Shown here: piece after piece, positions 45,107 to 57,646 of the stretch
How positions within the stretch are numbered: position 1 is the first letter of the stretch
How the letters are laid out: each line of letters begins with the position of its first letter
Assembly (NCBI GenBank): GCA_020543525.1
Contig: JAHYIO010000036.1
Coordinates: forward strand, 806,001-870,000
Source of the DNA: Coriolopsis trogii
Taxonomy: Eukaryota > Basidiomycota > Agaricomycetes > Polyporales > Polyporaceae
Direction: 5' to 3'
Length of the DNA: 64,000 nucleotides
Notes under the pieces: model-generated
Databases searched by the model: none
Told to the model about the DNA's origin: nothing
The model's input: the letters and a program-made list of their open reading frames with translations, nothing else
Made by a program: the position numbers and the translations under genes

Positions 45107-46634
45107 TTACGCGAGTACCCGCACCGTCATGTCGACCTTCATCTCGGTACCCGGACGGACTGCACGTGCTCCGTCCTTGAAGGACTCGCGCTTCGGCTTG
45201 GCCGCGACAGCGTCGAGAGGGAGCGCGCGAGCGGCCTCCTTTTCGCCCTCCTGCACTATCTGGCTCTTCTCCATCGACGCGGACCACGCGAGCAGGTGTC
45301 CGATGAGCTCGTCGAACTCGGCCTCCGTATTCCGCGCGTGCACGATGATCCGCACGCGCTCCTGTCCGCGGGGCACGACCGGGTACGGGATCGGGCGTGC
45401 GGCGTACCCGAGGCTCTGTAGATAGTCTGCGAGCGGAATGGGCGCGCTGGTGAAGACGGGGAAGATCGGGCTGATGATGTCGGGCGGGAAGTCGGCGGGG
45501 AGGGCGCGGCTGTCGAGAGAGAGGAGGTGCGAGGGGACGTTTTGGAGGGCGGCGGTGAGTTTTTGCTCGAATGTGCGGGACAGGTGATGAAGGGAGGCGA
45601 TGAGCTCGGGGTTGGGGATCAGCGAGATTTCGGGGGTGCGTACGCGATATCATGATGTGCATACCTCTGCACCAGCTGGGCTCTCGATATAGTCAAAGGA
45701 CGCGTTGAGCGCGCACACTGCTGAGTGGGTGAGAGACGTAGAGAAGATGAATGGCCGGCCGTAGTTGATGATGTACTTCCGCACGATGGGCGAAGTCAGC
45801 AGGACAGCTAGAGGTGGACTTATCAGACACGATACGAAGAGTCGGAAGAAATGGAAGAGCCCCACCACCAGTCAGAGCGCGAGCCTTTCCAAAGGTATGA
45901 AGGACAGTGTCAATGCGCTTCTCAAGCCCGAGTGCTGTCACGAGTCCGCGACCTTGGTGGTCGTATATGCCCGTAGAGTGCGCCTCGTCCACAACTATGT
46001 GACCGCATCCTGCGGGGACGAGCTCATCGATCACGTTGACGATCTCCGGGAGAGGTGCGAAGTCTCCGTCCATGCTGTACAGACTCTCGACGGCAATGAA
46101 GAGTGTCGCCCTGCCCGCGGCGATAGCAGGGTGCTCCTTGAGCACGCGGAGGATCACATCGCGCAGAGACGAGACGGAATTGCGTGCGAAGGGGCAGAGC
46201 GAGCCGCGCGCCCGGGAAGCGAGGAGACCATCACGAGTGGAGGCGTGGACAAGGTCGTCGAAGATGACAGCGTCGTTGGGCTGGGGCACCGAATGCCAGA
46301 ACGCAACGTTGGCGTCATAGCCGGAGTTGAAGAGAAGAGCTGCGGGTGCACGGAAGAAGGTCTTCATGCGCTCCTCGAACTGGAGATGGGCCGGGGTGTT
46401 CCCACTCATGAGACGAGACCCCCCGGTTCCGAAGACTAGTGGCAGTTGGGATACATTGTCGAGGAATGCTCGTCGTAGATTTGGATCTGTGCACAGAGAT
46501 AGGTAGTCGTTGGAGAATAGGTCTGGAGCGAAACCCGGGACGTCGGTTTCTGAGCACAAGTCCGTTACTGGGACGACTCTCCGTTGGCGTTCGAGGAGAG
46601 CTCGCTCGAGCAAGAAATGAAGTGGGGTGGACAT
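45107..46634 (-). CDS. 8-amino-7-oxononanoate synthase-like PLP enzyme
   Basis: A class II alpha-oxoamine synthase. Family members condense an amino acid with an acyl-CoA; the closest in style make 8-amino-7-oxononanoate, the first dedicated biotin intermediate. Seen in order: MSTPLHFLLERALLERQRRV, SNDYLSLCTDPNLRRAFLD, FGTGGSRLMSGNTPAHLQFE, FNSGYDANVAFWHSVPQPND, IFDDLVHASTRDG, IAVESLYSMDGDFAPL, the cofactor motif VVDEAHSTGIYD, and LHTFGKARALTG with the lysine expected to bind pyridoxal phosphate. Two introns (about 45875-45820 and 45660-45605) lead to AVLLTSPIVRKYIINYGRPF and LIASLHHLSRTFEQKL. The C-terminal domain has RPIPYPVVPRGQERVRIIVH. It appears intact. A decayed second copy lies at 50334-50578. 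Confidence 0.82.
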
Positions 46635-47897
46635 GGCAATGATTCCTCGGAGATGAAGAACGAGGGGAATCGAGGGACTTCAACTTGGTCAGGTATGTGT
46701 CTCTATCCACCTTATGGTCAGCTGTGACTCTGAGTTGATGGTAGGGATGACTACAGGCTATACCACTTACATGATCCTGGCCAATTCGAGGGAACTTGCA
46801 GGACTGCTTGGCAGATCGGACCATCGGTTATGTGCTGGTACACTCTACTTATAGCACGGCGTCTTGCTCATAGATACCCCAGCCTGGTGGGTCCCTTTGC
46901 GGACCTATCAGACCTCGGAAAAGAGACTGATGGAGCAGTACATAATCCTTAGGGACTGCAAGCCGAATCCTGTTGAAGTACTTATCCAGTATTGCATAGT
47001 CATAGCAATTACCGAACGAATCGGATCTGACTTGCATGCGAACCATGCATCAGAGCTGTCACTGACTTACACTAGGTGCGATTTCTCGGCGACTTGATCT
47101 GACCTGATGTCAATAGATCCACATGAGGACCGTGACTGGGACATGGCAAGATCACGTATGCACAAGGCGGCTTGACCAGGTGTCTCTCCTTTTTTCTTCG
47201 AGTTCGACGTTCAGGGTGAGTCAGTTGAGCGGGGATGAGAGGCAATAATGCGTTGCAAAGAAACCGGTGCGCAGTCCGTCGATCATCACTAGTCACTAGT
47301 CACTGCCGATCTCTACAGGAGGTTGGTCATATCAAGATCGAGATTGGCATCACCGTCATGCAAGCGCCGGCTAAGACCGCCTCTCGGACGTCTCGATCCA
47401 CGGCCAGCCTCAGCACAGTTGAAGCATCGGCGAGAAACATGTGCGCATGCTCCTTCTGCATTGCCCTCTTACAACTTGACATACGCACACGCACACAGCT
47501 TCAACGTTCGTATGCATCCGCCATCGGGAATGGATCGGGGGACCCCGCTGGCTTTCGATCCGAAGAGGACTACCCAATGATAGGAGAGTATAATATGCAT
47601 ATCCATCATTGATCACTGCCTAGCGCGCTGGACTGGCCAACATGTCTTTTGATATCGTCACCGTGAGCCCTGACGGAGAACATTTCATATACATTTCATT
47701 GACTCTCTTCCACCTCCCCCGTCTTGACCGAGGTCCCTCCTTGCCATCCCGGCCGCCTTTACTCTTCCTCTTCCCTCTGGGTCCAGCGGATTCCCTTTTG
47801 TTGCTCTGTGGGCCCGCTTGGGGTTGGTCGTCTGTCGATCCGCCTCGCAACCCCGCTCGTTGCGAGTGGGTCGATTCCGGAGAGCTCAACATTGACG
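46635..47897. promoter_or_regulatory. divergent intergenic region, synthase and family A gene
   Basis: 1.26 kb between the start codons of the minus-strand synthase and the plus-strand membrane gene. Open frames near 47640-47940 on both strands look like chance. The sequence actagtcactagtcact (47288-47304) is a short imperfect repeat. No further element was identified. Confidence 0.4.
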
Positions 47898-49473
47898 ATG
47901 GGTTTCCCTCTGCCAAAGGCTTACTTCATCGCCTTGTTCTGTGAGGCGATTCTACATGGTGTGCTCGACGTCTTTTCTGCTTCAAGTGCAACTCCCTAAC
48001 GGGCGACAGGCATCTACACGGTCCTGTTCGGTACCGCAATGTACCTCCTTGTGTGAGTAACGCGTACAAGTAAGGCCAGACTCTCGCTCACCATCCCTTA
48101 GTGCTCCGAGGCGACGGCACACCAAGAGGACGTCGAAGACAAACATTGCTATGACTTTCCTCACCGTCGTCATGTACTGTCTCTCCACCGTACACATCGC
48201 GCTATCCCTACACCAGAACCTCATTGCGTTCTTCGACCAGCAAGCTACGCAAGGAGGCCACACGATCCTGAACGACCCAGGCAACCCCCTGGTTTACTCT
48301 CAAATTGCTATCGAAATCATTAATGTGAGTCTGTATACTGGCATGCACCTATGAACGCGAAGTTGATGGTCACTTCTTCGCCAGTGTCTACTAGGCGTGA
48401 GTGCTGTTCATCATCTGCTGACTATGAGTGTTGACCTGCTCCGTCAGGACTCCATTGTATGTTGGCGTACGTGGGTGCTCTGGTCAAGGGATCACCGCAT
48501 CATTATCGCACCGGCGTTGTGCATTGTGGGGGGCCTCGGTATGTACGCTTTGACTCTAGCTTCCACCAGAAAGCTGAAGCTCGGTGTCCAGCGTCCGGTA
48601 TCGGGCTTGTCAACGCGTTCGCTCGGTCACCCAGCGGCCAGGAAGTCTATAATGCTGATATCACACGTTGGTTCGGTGTCTTTGGCGCACTGACTTGCCT
48701 GGCGAACCTCTACGCCGTCGGAGCTATCACATACAAAGCATGGTGAGCAGATGCAGAGCGCTATTATATGTGCTGCTACGGTCCTGATAGAGTATGGACC
48801 AGGTGGACCCAGAGAACCATTCGCCACTTCCAGACAGGCGTCATCATACGCGCTGGGAGGTATTACAGCACTATGCTTGTTGTGATTGAGTCTGGTGTCC
48901 TCTATAGTGTCGCGCTGGTGAGCCAGATTGTATCACTACTTGTTTCGTTAGCAGACTGACTCCCTGCGTAAGATCATCACCATCTCTCTGTTCGCCTCGG
49001 ACAACAACGGAGTCTATGTCATCACCGACATGCTCGGCCACTTGACGGTACGCCTGCACACATTGTCCAACTAACGCACTATGCTTACTCTCGTACTGGC
49101 TTTCTATTCGCAGGGAATCTATCCGACCGCGATCATCGTGCTCGTGTGCCTCAACATGACCTTCCGCGACGACATGACACGCACAGAAAACGCCCTGACG
49201 ACACTCAACTACGAGGCACCACGGGGGGCGAGCACCTCGTACGGAACGGTCCTCCACCTCCGCAAGGACGAGACGGCTGGCACCATGGGCACCAGCTCAG
49301 GCTCCGGAGAGGGCGAACTGGAGCTGGGGATTCGGTCACCCCCAAAACCTTACGGCGTGGGGTACATGAAGCGCGATCACTGGTATGAGCCGTCGAGCTC
49401 TGGTGGGACTGGCACTGCGAATACGAGCGATACCATGGTCGGCTCTGTGGGGAAGGTACGGAGTCTGACATGA
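47898..49473 (+). CDS. seven-helix membrane protein, family A, copy 2
   Basis: Paralogue of the gene at 9734-11273 with the same exon order. Exon 1 is MGFPLPKAYFIALFCEAILH. Then come IYTVLFGTAMYLLV, the loop RRHTKRTSKTNIA, MTFLTVVMYCLSTVHIALSL, HQNLIAFFDQQATQGGHTIL, DSIVCWRTWVLWSRDHRIII, ITRWFGVFGALTCLANLYAV, YYSTMLVVIESGVLYSVAL, FASDNNGVYVITDMLGHLTG and IYPTAIIVLVCLNMTFRDDM. The hydrophilic tail differs strongly from copy 1, being glycine/serine-rich and ending GSVGKVRSLT and stop. The helices are conserved while the tail has diverged, suggesting that selection acts on the membrane part. Function is unknown. Confidence 0.75.
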
Positions 49474-50333
49474 ACTTCTTCCTGAAAGGGTGATGCTTTT
49501 CACGATAATGGATGTACTATTGAGTGACCGTACAGCTTGTACTTACAAACAATAACTTATTACTTCGTTTCGTACACAATAGCGCGTAATCCAAACTTAA
49601 GAAGTGGCCATATCAGCTTGAGATTGTCTTCGACGCTCATCGAAGTCGTACCTACAAGCAAGCGGCAACCCGGGACGGACTGCTTGCATTAGAAGCCTGA
49701 GCGTAACGTACCCTTTTCCACGTTACTCCATTCACACTGCCCTTCGAGCCCTCGAGCCCTCAAGCCCTCAAGCCCTCAACGAGCATCCTACTGTTTCCGA
49801 TGGCAAGGCTATGCTCTTCGTCGCCGTTGAGAATCTCGTGAAGAGATTGATAAATCCAGACCTTGCGGCTCTCGGCACATAGTCATGGACGACGCGCACA
49901 CGACAGTTATTTACGGGTCAGGGGATCGTGGGCTGGTCCATGCTCTGAACCACAGTTTGTGAAAACTTTGTGCGTTATTCCGCGGTAATGCGTTAGTCGG
50001 CGGTAAGGCGTCGTCTATTTTGGAGGGCAGGGTCAGTTAGCTGACTTCTCTACACAACTGACAGCTCCGATCCTCTTGACATTCTTCACCATCAGGGGCT
50101 TTACAGCCGGCCGTTCTGCTTCTCGACGTCTCTTCTCTGCTCGGTGGTATGTGGCTTTGCCACACGGTCTTCGACGATACCGCGAGAGCGTTGACGGCAG
50201 ACGGGTATGCGGAGTGTCACCTCTGCCACGGGAGACTATGGGCCCAGTCATACACCTCTGTACCTCATCCAACGCGTACGCGCTCTTGCGCAGTGGTTCA
50301 AGCACCGCAGAGCTGGGCAAACATAATTCCTCC
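49474..50333. other. intergenic region with short 9-bp tandem repeat
   Basis: 860 bp downstream of the family A gene. At 49744-49778 the unit cgagccctc/caagccctc is repeated about four times. No other feature was recognised. Confidence 0.5.
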
Positions 50334-50578
50334 GAGACAGCTTCTTGGACTTCTGCGTCCCTAGCCGGGACCAGTGCCCCTCTCTTCCCCATCCGTGCCT
50401 GCACGCCCGTCCCCACGGTCAACTATCTCCCAGAGCTCGGCTAGTATGCCGCGCATCTTGTCGCGCACCCTGTGGTATCACTATCCAGGACCAGGGACGC
50501 ATACGTGTGGTTGTGCACGCGAACTATACGGAAGCAGAGCTTGACGCGGTCACCACTTGGACCTGGCGAGGAAGAAGA
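50334..50578 (+). pseudogene. decayed C-terminal fragment of the oxononanoate-synthase-like gene
   Basis: The translation SAPLFPIRACTPVPTVNYLP then ELG, an in-frame stop, and YAAHLVAHPVV follows the intact protein's C-terminal domain (SPIFPVFTSAPIPLADYLQS, LGYAARPIPYPVV) residue for residue in spacing. After a frame change, GRIRVVVHANYTEAELDAV matches the intact ERVRIIVHARNTEAEFDEL. A stop and a frameshift make it non-functional. It is on the opposite strand to the intact copy, and the N-terminal two thirds were not found upstream. Confidence 0.72.
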
Positions 50579-50997
50579 TAGGATCGTGCGCCATAAGGGA
50601 GATGACCTCGCGAGCAAGGGAATAACTATCGGAGTAGCCAGGCAGTGATAGGTTGATTTCATTCCCCCTCGGTCGGCAATGCTTGCACGAGTCCACATGT
50701 CACATTACGACCCATTTGGTCAGCCTCGCAAGTCAAGGCGGCAGCGTAACGCGTGGCAGAAGTTCGATTGCTAACGAACATACCTTTATCTTGACGCAGA
50801 CGACTGAGAAATCGAACGCACCGCTCGGAGCAACACTGTGAGTCTCACGGTACTAGTCACAATCTCTTCAGATAATATACGAGGCAGCAACATGACATAT
50901 AAATACGTCAAGATTCATGATCATTTTCGTGGCAGCCGCACCTGAGGCCTGCTGGCAATGCGAATGGAAGCGGGACGACATTTATGGGAGTAGTTTC

Positions 50998-53231
50998 TCA
51001 TATCATATCCTCCAGCCCGCGTTTGACACTAGAGCCGTCTCCTTCCGACCGCTCGTCTCTGGAATGATCTGGCTCGGACGTCGTACCGTGCCTTTCGGTC
51101 GTCACGTTGATGCTAATGGCAGACGGAGCTGGCTCAGGTACCTACACAAGTCAGTTTCGTGAAGACCAGGGGGATAGACCTGACATACTTGAGGTACGTT
51201 CCAATTCTCTTGCAAGGCCAGACGCTTGGCGCGACTGATGATGTTCGGGGCATTGAGATCGGCAGCTTCCCATATTCTGAGCCCACGGGCAACATGGAGC
51301 TTCCGTGAGTTCAGTCTGGACGGGTGTTATCAGGACCCGACGAAGGGTACGAGAATGGACAGAATGCGCACACAGCTAATAAGGTGTTGGCATACACTGA
51401 AGGGCGATAGTATCAGCAAAGAAGCACATGACAATATCGCTGAACGACTCGTACATCTGGTCGTCACGATGGAGAGGCTGGCGGCCGCTAGGTTATCGGG
51501 ATAAACGAGGGACTAAGAGACGGCAAGTGCTTAGTTTGGGAGACGCGGCAACTCTATATTGGACCTCACCAAACATAGCGAAACAATGTTGAGTAGGCTG
51601 TTTATGAGGGGATGCGTGAAAAGGTTGCAGGGGAGAACAGCGCTTGTATGTGCTTGACGCACCCATGCGGAAAGCCTGCACCTTTTGTCAGCATGAAATC
51701 TGACAGGCAAATATGGGGGGCGTACCCGTATTTATTATGTATGTCATGAGTGTCTCGATGGTACTCTCCTCCCTTAGAAAGGCGTCAATGGTATGGTTAG
51801 TTGTGAAGGGGTATAGGCGCACTTTGAAAAGCCTGTGCTGTGGCTACGGCGGAGCACCCAAATGAGAGATCCGGTGAGCAGTATATCGCCTACGAGCGCG
51901 GAGCCAAAGGTTCCTGCCACAATGTGCTTTTTCGGTTGTCAGATGTTCCGGCTACTGTGTAATGATGATAGATGGCTCACATTGACTTGGCTTAGGTCGC
52001 TGAAATCAGCGACCGCGGAGCTGATTGAGACGTCAGTGATTGTTGCAGAGTAGATGATGCGGAAGACAGACGCTTTCTGACATGCCGCTGCCATACAATG
52101 GCAATCAACATAGTCGTTCACGGAGAGTGCTGTCTATGGGCATACCTATTGAAACGCCTATGGAATTGTCAGACTTAGAGCAACTATTTATGGTTATGAT
52201 TTTTGACAGCACTTACCAACCTCCAAGACTACGATAAATAGCTATTTGCATTAGAGGGAGAGCAAATCAACAACTGCACACGGCAAGAATTGATGGCTAG
52301 ATACTTGCAGCAATCCCTGCAATGATGCGATAACGATGGCCCACTGTCATCCGTAAGTCAGAACGCGCAGTAACATGTTAGTTGGCAGACGTACTCAGGA
52401 AGACTCGTCGAACGAAGAATCTGGAAAGCTGTTAGTGACTGCTTCTCATTATCCCGGCAACAGTCCCTCACAGTTGAGAGATAAACATGTTCACGCCCTG
52501 ATGATGAGCAGTATCTCTCAGCTTCGACAGATTCTAGAGAGGCACCGAGACACTCACCACGACAATCGGTGTGTACTTGTGCGTCGACCCTGTAAGTGTA
52601 CGAGTATGGCGAGCATTGAGGATCACATACGTTTATGGACCTGCGCAAGCATTGAAGGGTTACTAGATGCTACAGTACATGACCCTAGTGCAATGGCACT
52701 CACCAGATACCCTGCAGCATCGCAAAGGGGTCAAAGTAGTTTGTCACCAGGTAGTAATAGCTGATTACAGTTCCTCATCAGCGTCCGGATTATGCGCTTC
52801 AGTGAATGGGTAATGGAAGTATTACCAGGTGTGCATCGTGAAGACACAGTGTGTGGTCTCCGTGAGCCTTGCGCGCATGTTCGGTCAATGCCCCTGACAT
52901 CCAGCCGAAAAATGGTCAACCTACAGAGCCATGACCACCTGAGGGAAGGAAGTGTGAGCTCATGAGAGCCATACACGGACACGCGAACTGACCAGTAAAC
53001 GAATGAAGTGCGTGTCGGTCGGAAACAGCCGAAAATATCTGTATGTCTGATGCAACACCAAGCCATACAACCTGATCGGTTAGGAAGTGAGCTGTATGTC
53101 GAGCGAAGACGACAAGGACTGCAAACGTACACAAGGCCGAGGAAGGTTCCTATGATATATGCCCCGTACGTGCTGTCCAAGCTGGGTAGCGCCGTAGACG
53201 GGAGCATATCCGATGTCGAGGGGCTCTCCAT
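50998..53231 (-). CDS. DUF6534-type seven-helix membrane protein, copy 3
   Basis: Same family as the genes at 17117 and 39699, on the opposite strand. It starts MESPSTSDMLPSTALPSLDS and continues TYGAYIIGTFLGLV. Splicing gives VLYGLVLHQTYRYFRLFPTD, THFIRLL, VVMAL, YYYLVTNYFDPFAMLQGIW, GVNMFISQL, FFVRRVFLMGHRYRIIAGIA, ADFSDLSQVN, HIVAGTFGSALVGDILLTGS and ETLMTYIINTG. The C-terminal tail reads AKRLALQENWNVPQ, then after the last intron VPEPAPSAISINVTTERHGT, ending GLEDMI and stop. The motifs are in order and the junctions have GT-AG, though a few small exons in the middle (51400-52300) could not be fixed with certainty. Function is unknown. Confidence 0.65.
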
Positions 53232-54797
53232 GCTTCGTTGGGCGTTGTCAGATGCGCATCCCCACCATTCGCAAGGGTTAAGAAGGGCTTGCAGGGTTAG
53301 ATATGATGGCTCTGTCGCTGGCGTTACGCCCATGGGGACACAACGCGGTGCACTCCGATTTCGCTGGATGATTCAACAGGGAGCGTGTCCTCACGAGGCT
53401 CTGAGAAAAGGTTAAAAAGCAGCCTGTCTCAACGTTCATTACGCAGAGTTCGTTCGACGCTCTGACTCATGACCTGCTTCTTCATCATCCCTCCTGTCAA
53501 ACGCAGTGGCCCGTCAGCTCCTTCGTTGGGCGCAGCACCTTCCGAGCACTCACAATCGTGCCATGAGAGCCCCGCTCTTCCCACAAGAGCCTATCTGTCT
53601 TCCAAGGAATGGCTCATTCTGAAAGAAATTCGCGCAGGCCTGAGAGATCGCACGACGACGCTCGCATGTGGAATGTGCGCCTCACCCACTGCCCGCAACT
53701 TGTATATGTGAAAGTTCGACTCTATCCCGGCGGCTGAGTAGACGCACGCATCGCATACGTTTGCGACCACTGGAGCAGTGCGAACTTCTTATTAGATCTG
53801 TGGGAAGTAGTCCACTGCTAGGGGCGGTGATGGCTCAAGCCTCAGGCCTCAGGCGGGGCTCACTCGATCAGCTTCTTGAGATACGTCGTAATGGGTGATA
53901 GGAGTCCTCAGAGGACAAGTCGAGTATTGCCGTGGGGAGTCTGGATACCGTCACTCACATCACGGAAGACTGCCCTACTAGCCCACGATGATGAGCCAGA
54001 AAACTCTATATGGTTATGGACTGCGACTAACCTTGGGCGTGACAATCATGTAGCAGTCCCTGACAATTGATGAGAACACTTGTCACTTGAACTGCGATAT
54101 GGAGAATGTTTCACAAACTAAAAACAACCTTCCTGAAGGGCAGACATTCACACCGTTTGACCGCGCACACGAATGACAGAGGCACCCAAAACCAAGTAGT
54201 AATGGACTCTGGAGAGGGGTCATGATCATGACAAGTTCGTGAGCGTGAGGAGAGCGGCGTAGATGTAGTAGATACACAAGAGATGACGTTCGATAGATGG
54301 TGCAAATGGGGGCGGAACACCGTGAGGGAAGAAGACGATAGGAGCAGAGAGGTGGAGGTATCGCAAGGTGTCGAACGTAATCACGGTGGACCGCATCAGG
54401 GAGAATAGGTATGCCCCGCCCTGGCGGAAAGAGGGTATCGCAATGATATAGCAAGGTAGCACAGAGGTGGGGGGAAGGGGGGATGTAGGTGAGCAGCAGC
54501 CTAGCACAAGACGGACGGAAGCGGCAAAGGGCAAGGATATGGTGCGGACGCAATGTGAAGATGAAGTGAATAAGTTCACATCGAACCAAGATAGAGCATG
54601 GATGGAAGCGTCGCCTGAACGTGAACGCCGACCTATGTCGGGTATGAGCATCTAGAACCACAGGAAGCCTGTTCGTGAGCAGTGTATGATAGCACAACAG
54701 TGGAGAAAAGCAGACGAGGCACGTCTAGAGCAGTGAAAACGGCAGTGACGGGTATCATGAGGGCGGAGCAGAAAGTAGGAGGCAGAAGAGGATGTTG
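53232..54797. other. intergenic region, nothing recognised
   Basis: 1.57 kb upstream of the DUF6534 gene and downstream of the serine-rich membrane gene. A long minus-strand open frame at 54083-54697 has no family features and probably lies in or past the 3' untranslated region of the next gene. No repeats beyond a short cctcaggcctcagg run near 53840. Confidence 0.45.
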
Positions 54798-57646
54798 TCA
54801 CCACATCGCGTCCTCCCGGATAGGCCGCTCGCCCCATGGTCTCTCGGTACCACTTCTCCACGGTAGTCTCGGGAAGTGAACCACCGCGCCCGTGATGGGA
54901 TCTGTCTGCGTCGTCGTCACGCTCAGATCCGTCAAGCTCTCCTCCCCAGTCTGGCTAGTGCCTGTCGACGTTACGGTTCCGCTGATGCTGACAGGTTCAG
55001 GACGCAACGCCGCGGGCGCGGGGATGGGCACGGGGGCACTAGCCGGATGCGATGGGGCTATGGGGAGGACGACATCATCGTTGTGCGCTATCGTAGAGGG
55101 AGGGGGTGAACCGCCGGTGGGGAAGCCCCGGCCGGGGAAGACTGCAGACAGCGGCGGCGACCCGACCTCACCGACCTCCCCTCGTCGTCGGCCAGGCCGA
55201 TGGTCATCGAAGGAGATCGAATTGGAGTGCACTAGTGACGCGCCACTGTTGCCTGTTGCTCCTCTCGAGTGACTCGATGCCGAAGGCCTCGATGAGCTAG
55301 AACCGCTCTGCTCACGCCGCGAAGATGCAGCGGCAGAGCCGGAAGGACTGCGAGACGAATGAGGACTCAAGTGCGACCGCATCGAGTGCAACGATCCTTG
55401 TTCTGAGCGAAGCGCGTCACGAGGTTGTACGATCATTGGCGGCTACAGAACACGAGATCAGCATGCCTCTGGAAATGTAATATTTGAACACTACTCACCG
55501 CGCCAAACGTTGTCCGCCTACCATCCGTCGGCCTCAACCCGCCCATAGCAATATTCAACCAATGGCCATCAGCAGAGGGAGGCGCCTCCTCTAGCACGTC
55601 AACGCTTACTCCCGACGTTCCAGGGCTTGGGGAGCTACTGGCATGGGAGTCTCGCCAGACTGTAGGGTTCAGCAGCTCAAGGCCGGGAGGCATAGCGCGC
55701 GAGCCTGATGCAGCACTGAACGGCGACGCAGGGCGCGGTGCGGGCATATCCAGCACATCTATATCAGAATACTCCAACCCAGTCCGTGACTGTGGCGCCG
55801 TCGCACTCTCGTAGGTGGGCGGATGCTCAGTCGCGATATGGTCGTAGCTGCTCTCCGGAGAACCCGAGGGGCGTGGAACTTCGTGAGATAGAGGCGACGG
55901 CTGGGGATAGTGGCCTTGCGGGAGCTGAGGTACGGGAGGTATAGGCAGTGCGCCCGAGTTACCTGTGGAACGGGTGCCCATCGAGCTGCCAGGCCGGGAA
56001 TGGGCGTCGTAGAAGACCGTGTTGCCGCTCGCGGCGCTGTGGGCACTGACGGACGAGATGGGACGGTCTTCCGCCAGCCCAAAGCCAAGGCCGGAATCTT
56101 GTCTGACTCTCCTCCCGAAGCTATCTGTGGTCGCTTCATGTCCAGAGCGTCGGACAAAAGATCCTGGACGCGAAGGTGAAGTTGGGTGCGAGCGCGATCC
56201 GTTGCGGGAGTGACGGGGCGGCGTGCGGGTGTACGAGTCGGATGCGGCCTCCTCTTCGCTCCGAGGTACTGCTTGGGCCGCCTGGGAATTGAGGAAGGAC
56301 ATACGCTTGAACCAGCTCAGACGTCCGAGGTTAGAGAGGCGATCGAGGCCGAGAACGCTAGGTGCCGTGGTGCTGGAGCTTGCGCCGATGTTCGCGAGAG
56401 GCTGGATTTGGCCGACCTTGACACGACGCGCAGTGAGAAGCTCTGCACGCTCTGGCTCGTGAACAGAAGTGGTGTCTGATTTCTCAGACATGATAGAACG
56501 CGCGTTGTCAGTGGCCTTGGACTTCTCTGATCCGAGGGACTGGTTGGAATCAGGACGGCGGGATGCCATGCCGAGACTATCCGGATTGAGCGGCGGCGGG
56601 GGCAATAGCGGAGATTCCTGGTCGGAAGATGGCCTGCGCTCGACCATACGCACGCTAGGATACGGAGGCTCGTCACCGAATTCCTCTCCTAAACGCAACT
56701 GAACATCACGTGGGATAATGTGTCGACTCGGTTTGGCGGCAGTGTGGTGTGTCGACATCGTTCCAGTACGCGCAATGGCCGGGAGAGAGACGAGAGTATC
56801 GGTGTCTGTGCGAGCATGACCGGCTTCGGTGCCACTGTGAATGCTGCGCCTGGTCAAGAACGGGTCTTCTTCATCACCGCTTCCACGGGGCGAGCCTTCA
56901 CCGGGAGAGGGAGGACCGCTGTGATTACCGTCGTCCGGGGAGACCATCTCCCAGCCCGTCCAGATGGGGACTTGACTACGATGGCGGAGGGACATGAGGG
57001 TAGTGGAGCGATTCCAGAAACTCGATGAAGGCTTTTCGTCATTAGGAGGGAACTGACGGCGACGATTTTGCCGTAGGAGGAAGAGGATAGCGATGAGGAT
57101 GAGGAGCAAGAGTGTTCCAAGGATACTGCCAAGAATGGCTCCCAGGGTGGAAGGTGATATCCCATGAGAAGAGTTCCCGGCAGCGGTAGTAGGGATACCT
57201 GAGGTTGAGGAGACTGTCGCGGTAGAACTCACGCTCGACGAAGAACTCGCGGATGAAGATGGAGTGGATGCAGATGTGGATGGCGATGACAATGGGGCGG
57301 ACGTGCTGGCGGAGGTGGGGGCAGACGTGGTGAGGGAGCTCACCGGTGTGGAGGTGGGTGTCGCAGATGTGAGGGAGGGGGTGGTCGTCGGTGGAGGAGT
57401 CAGGCCGCCATAGGTCCAGACACCATCGGTACCGAGAGGTATCTGGAAGGAGGAAGATGAGCAACGGTATCTGGACGCCCAAGGGCAATGCTACACAAGT
57501 AGAGAGTGTAAACTCACGCTGGGACCGAAGTATGTGAGTGGCAGACGCAAGATATCGGATGATGTTGAGATGCTACCGTCTGGGAGAGTGACGACGGTAG
57601 TAGAGAGAGTAAGCCATGAGGGCAAGACCTGCGTTGGCTGTGCCAT
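54798..57646 (-). CDS. serine-rich single-pass membrane protein
   Basis: Starts MAQPTQVLPSWLTLSTTVVT, then PDGSISTSSDILRLPLTYFG. One intron (about 57518-57450) joins it to IPLGTDGVWTYGGLTPPPTT. An ectodomain almost wholly of Ser/Thr/Ala/Pro follows (likely O-mannosylated), then one transmembrane helix, GAILGSILGTLLLLILIAIL, followed by the basic stop-transfer RQNRRRQ. The cytosolic part of about 700 residues is disordered. It contains SPDDGNHSGPPSPGEG, PPLNPDSLGMASRRP, LSWFKRMSFLNSQAAQAVP and a PPTYESA motif (PPxY-like, a possible WW-domain ligand). A second intron near 55495-55440 precedes the last exon, ending PIREDAMW and stop. The layout resembles wall-stress sensors (Wsc/Mid2 class) but lacks a WSC domain. 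No signal peptide is obvious. Confidence 0.65.

Noticed and set aside
47620..47944. Overlapping frames on both strands just before the second family A gene.
   Set aside because: Low-complexity content on both strands and no motif. The plus-strand frame runs through the real start codon in another frame.
54083..54697. Minus-strand open frame of 204 codons downstream of the serine-rich membrane gene.
   Set aside because: Composition is irregular with many His/Cys/Arg residues, there is no family motif, and position fits a 3' untranslated region.
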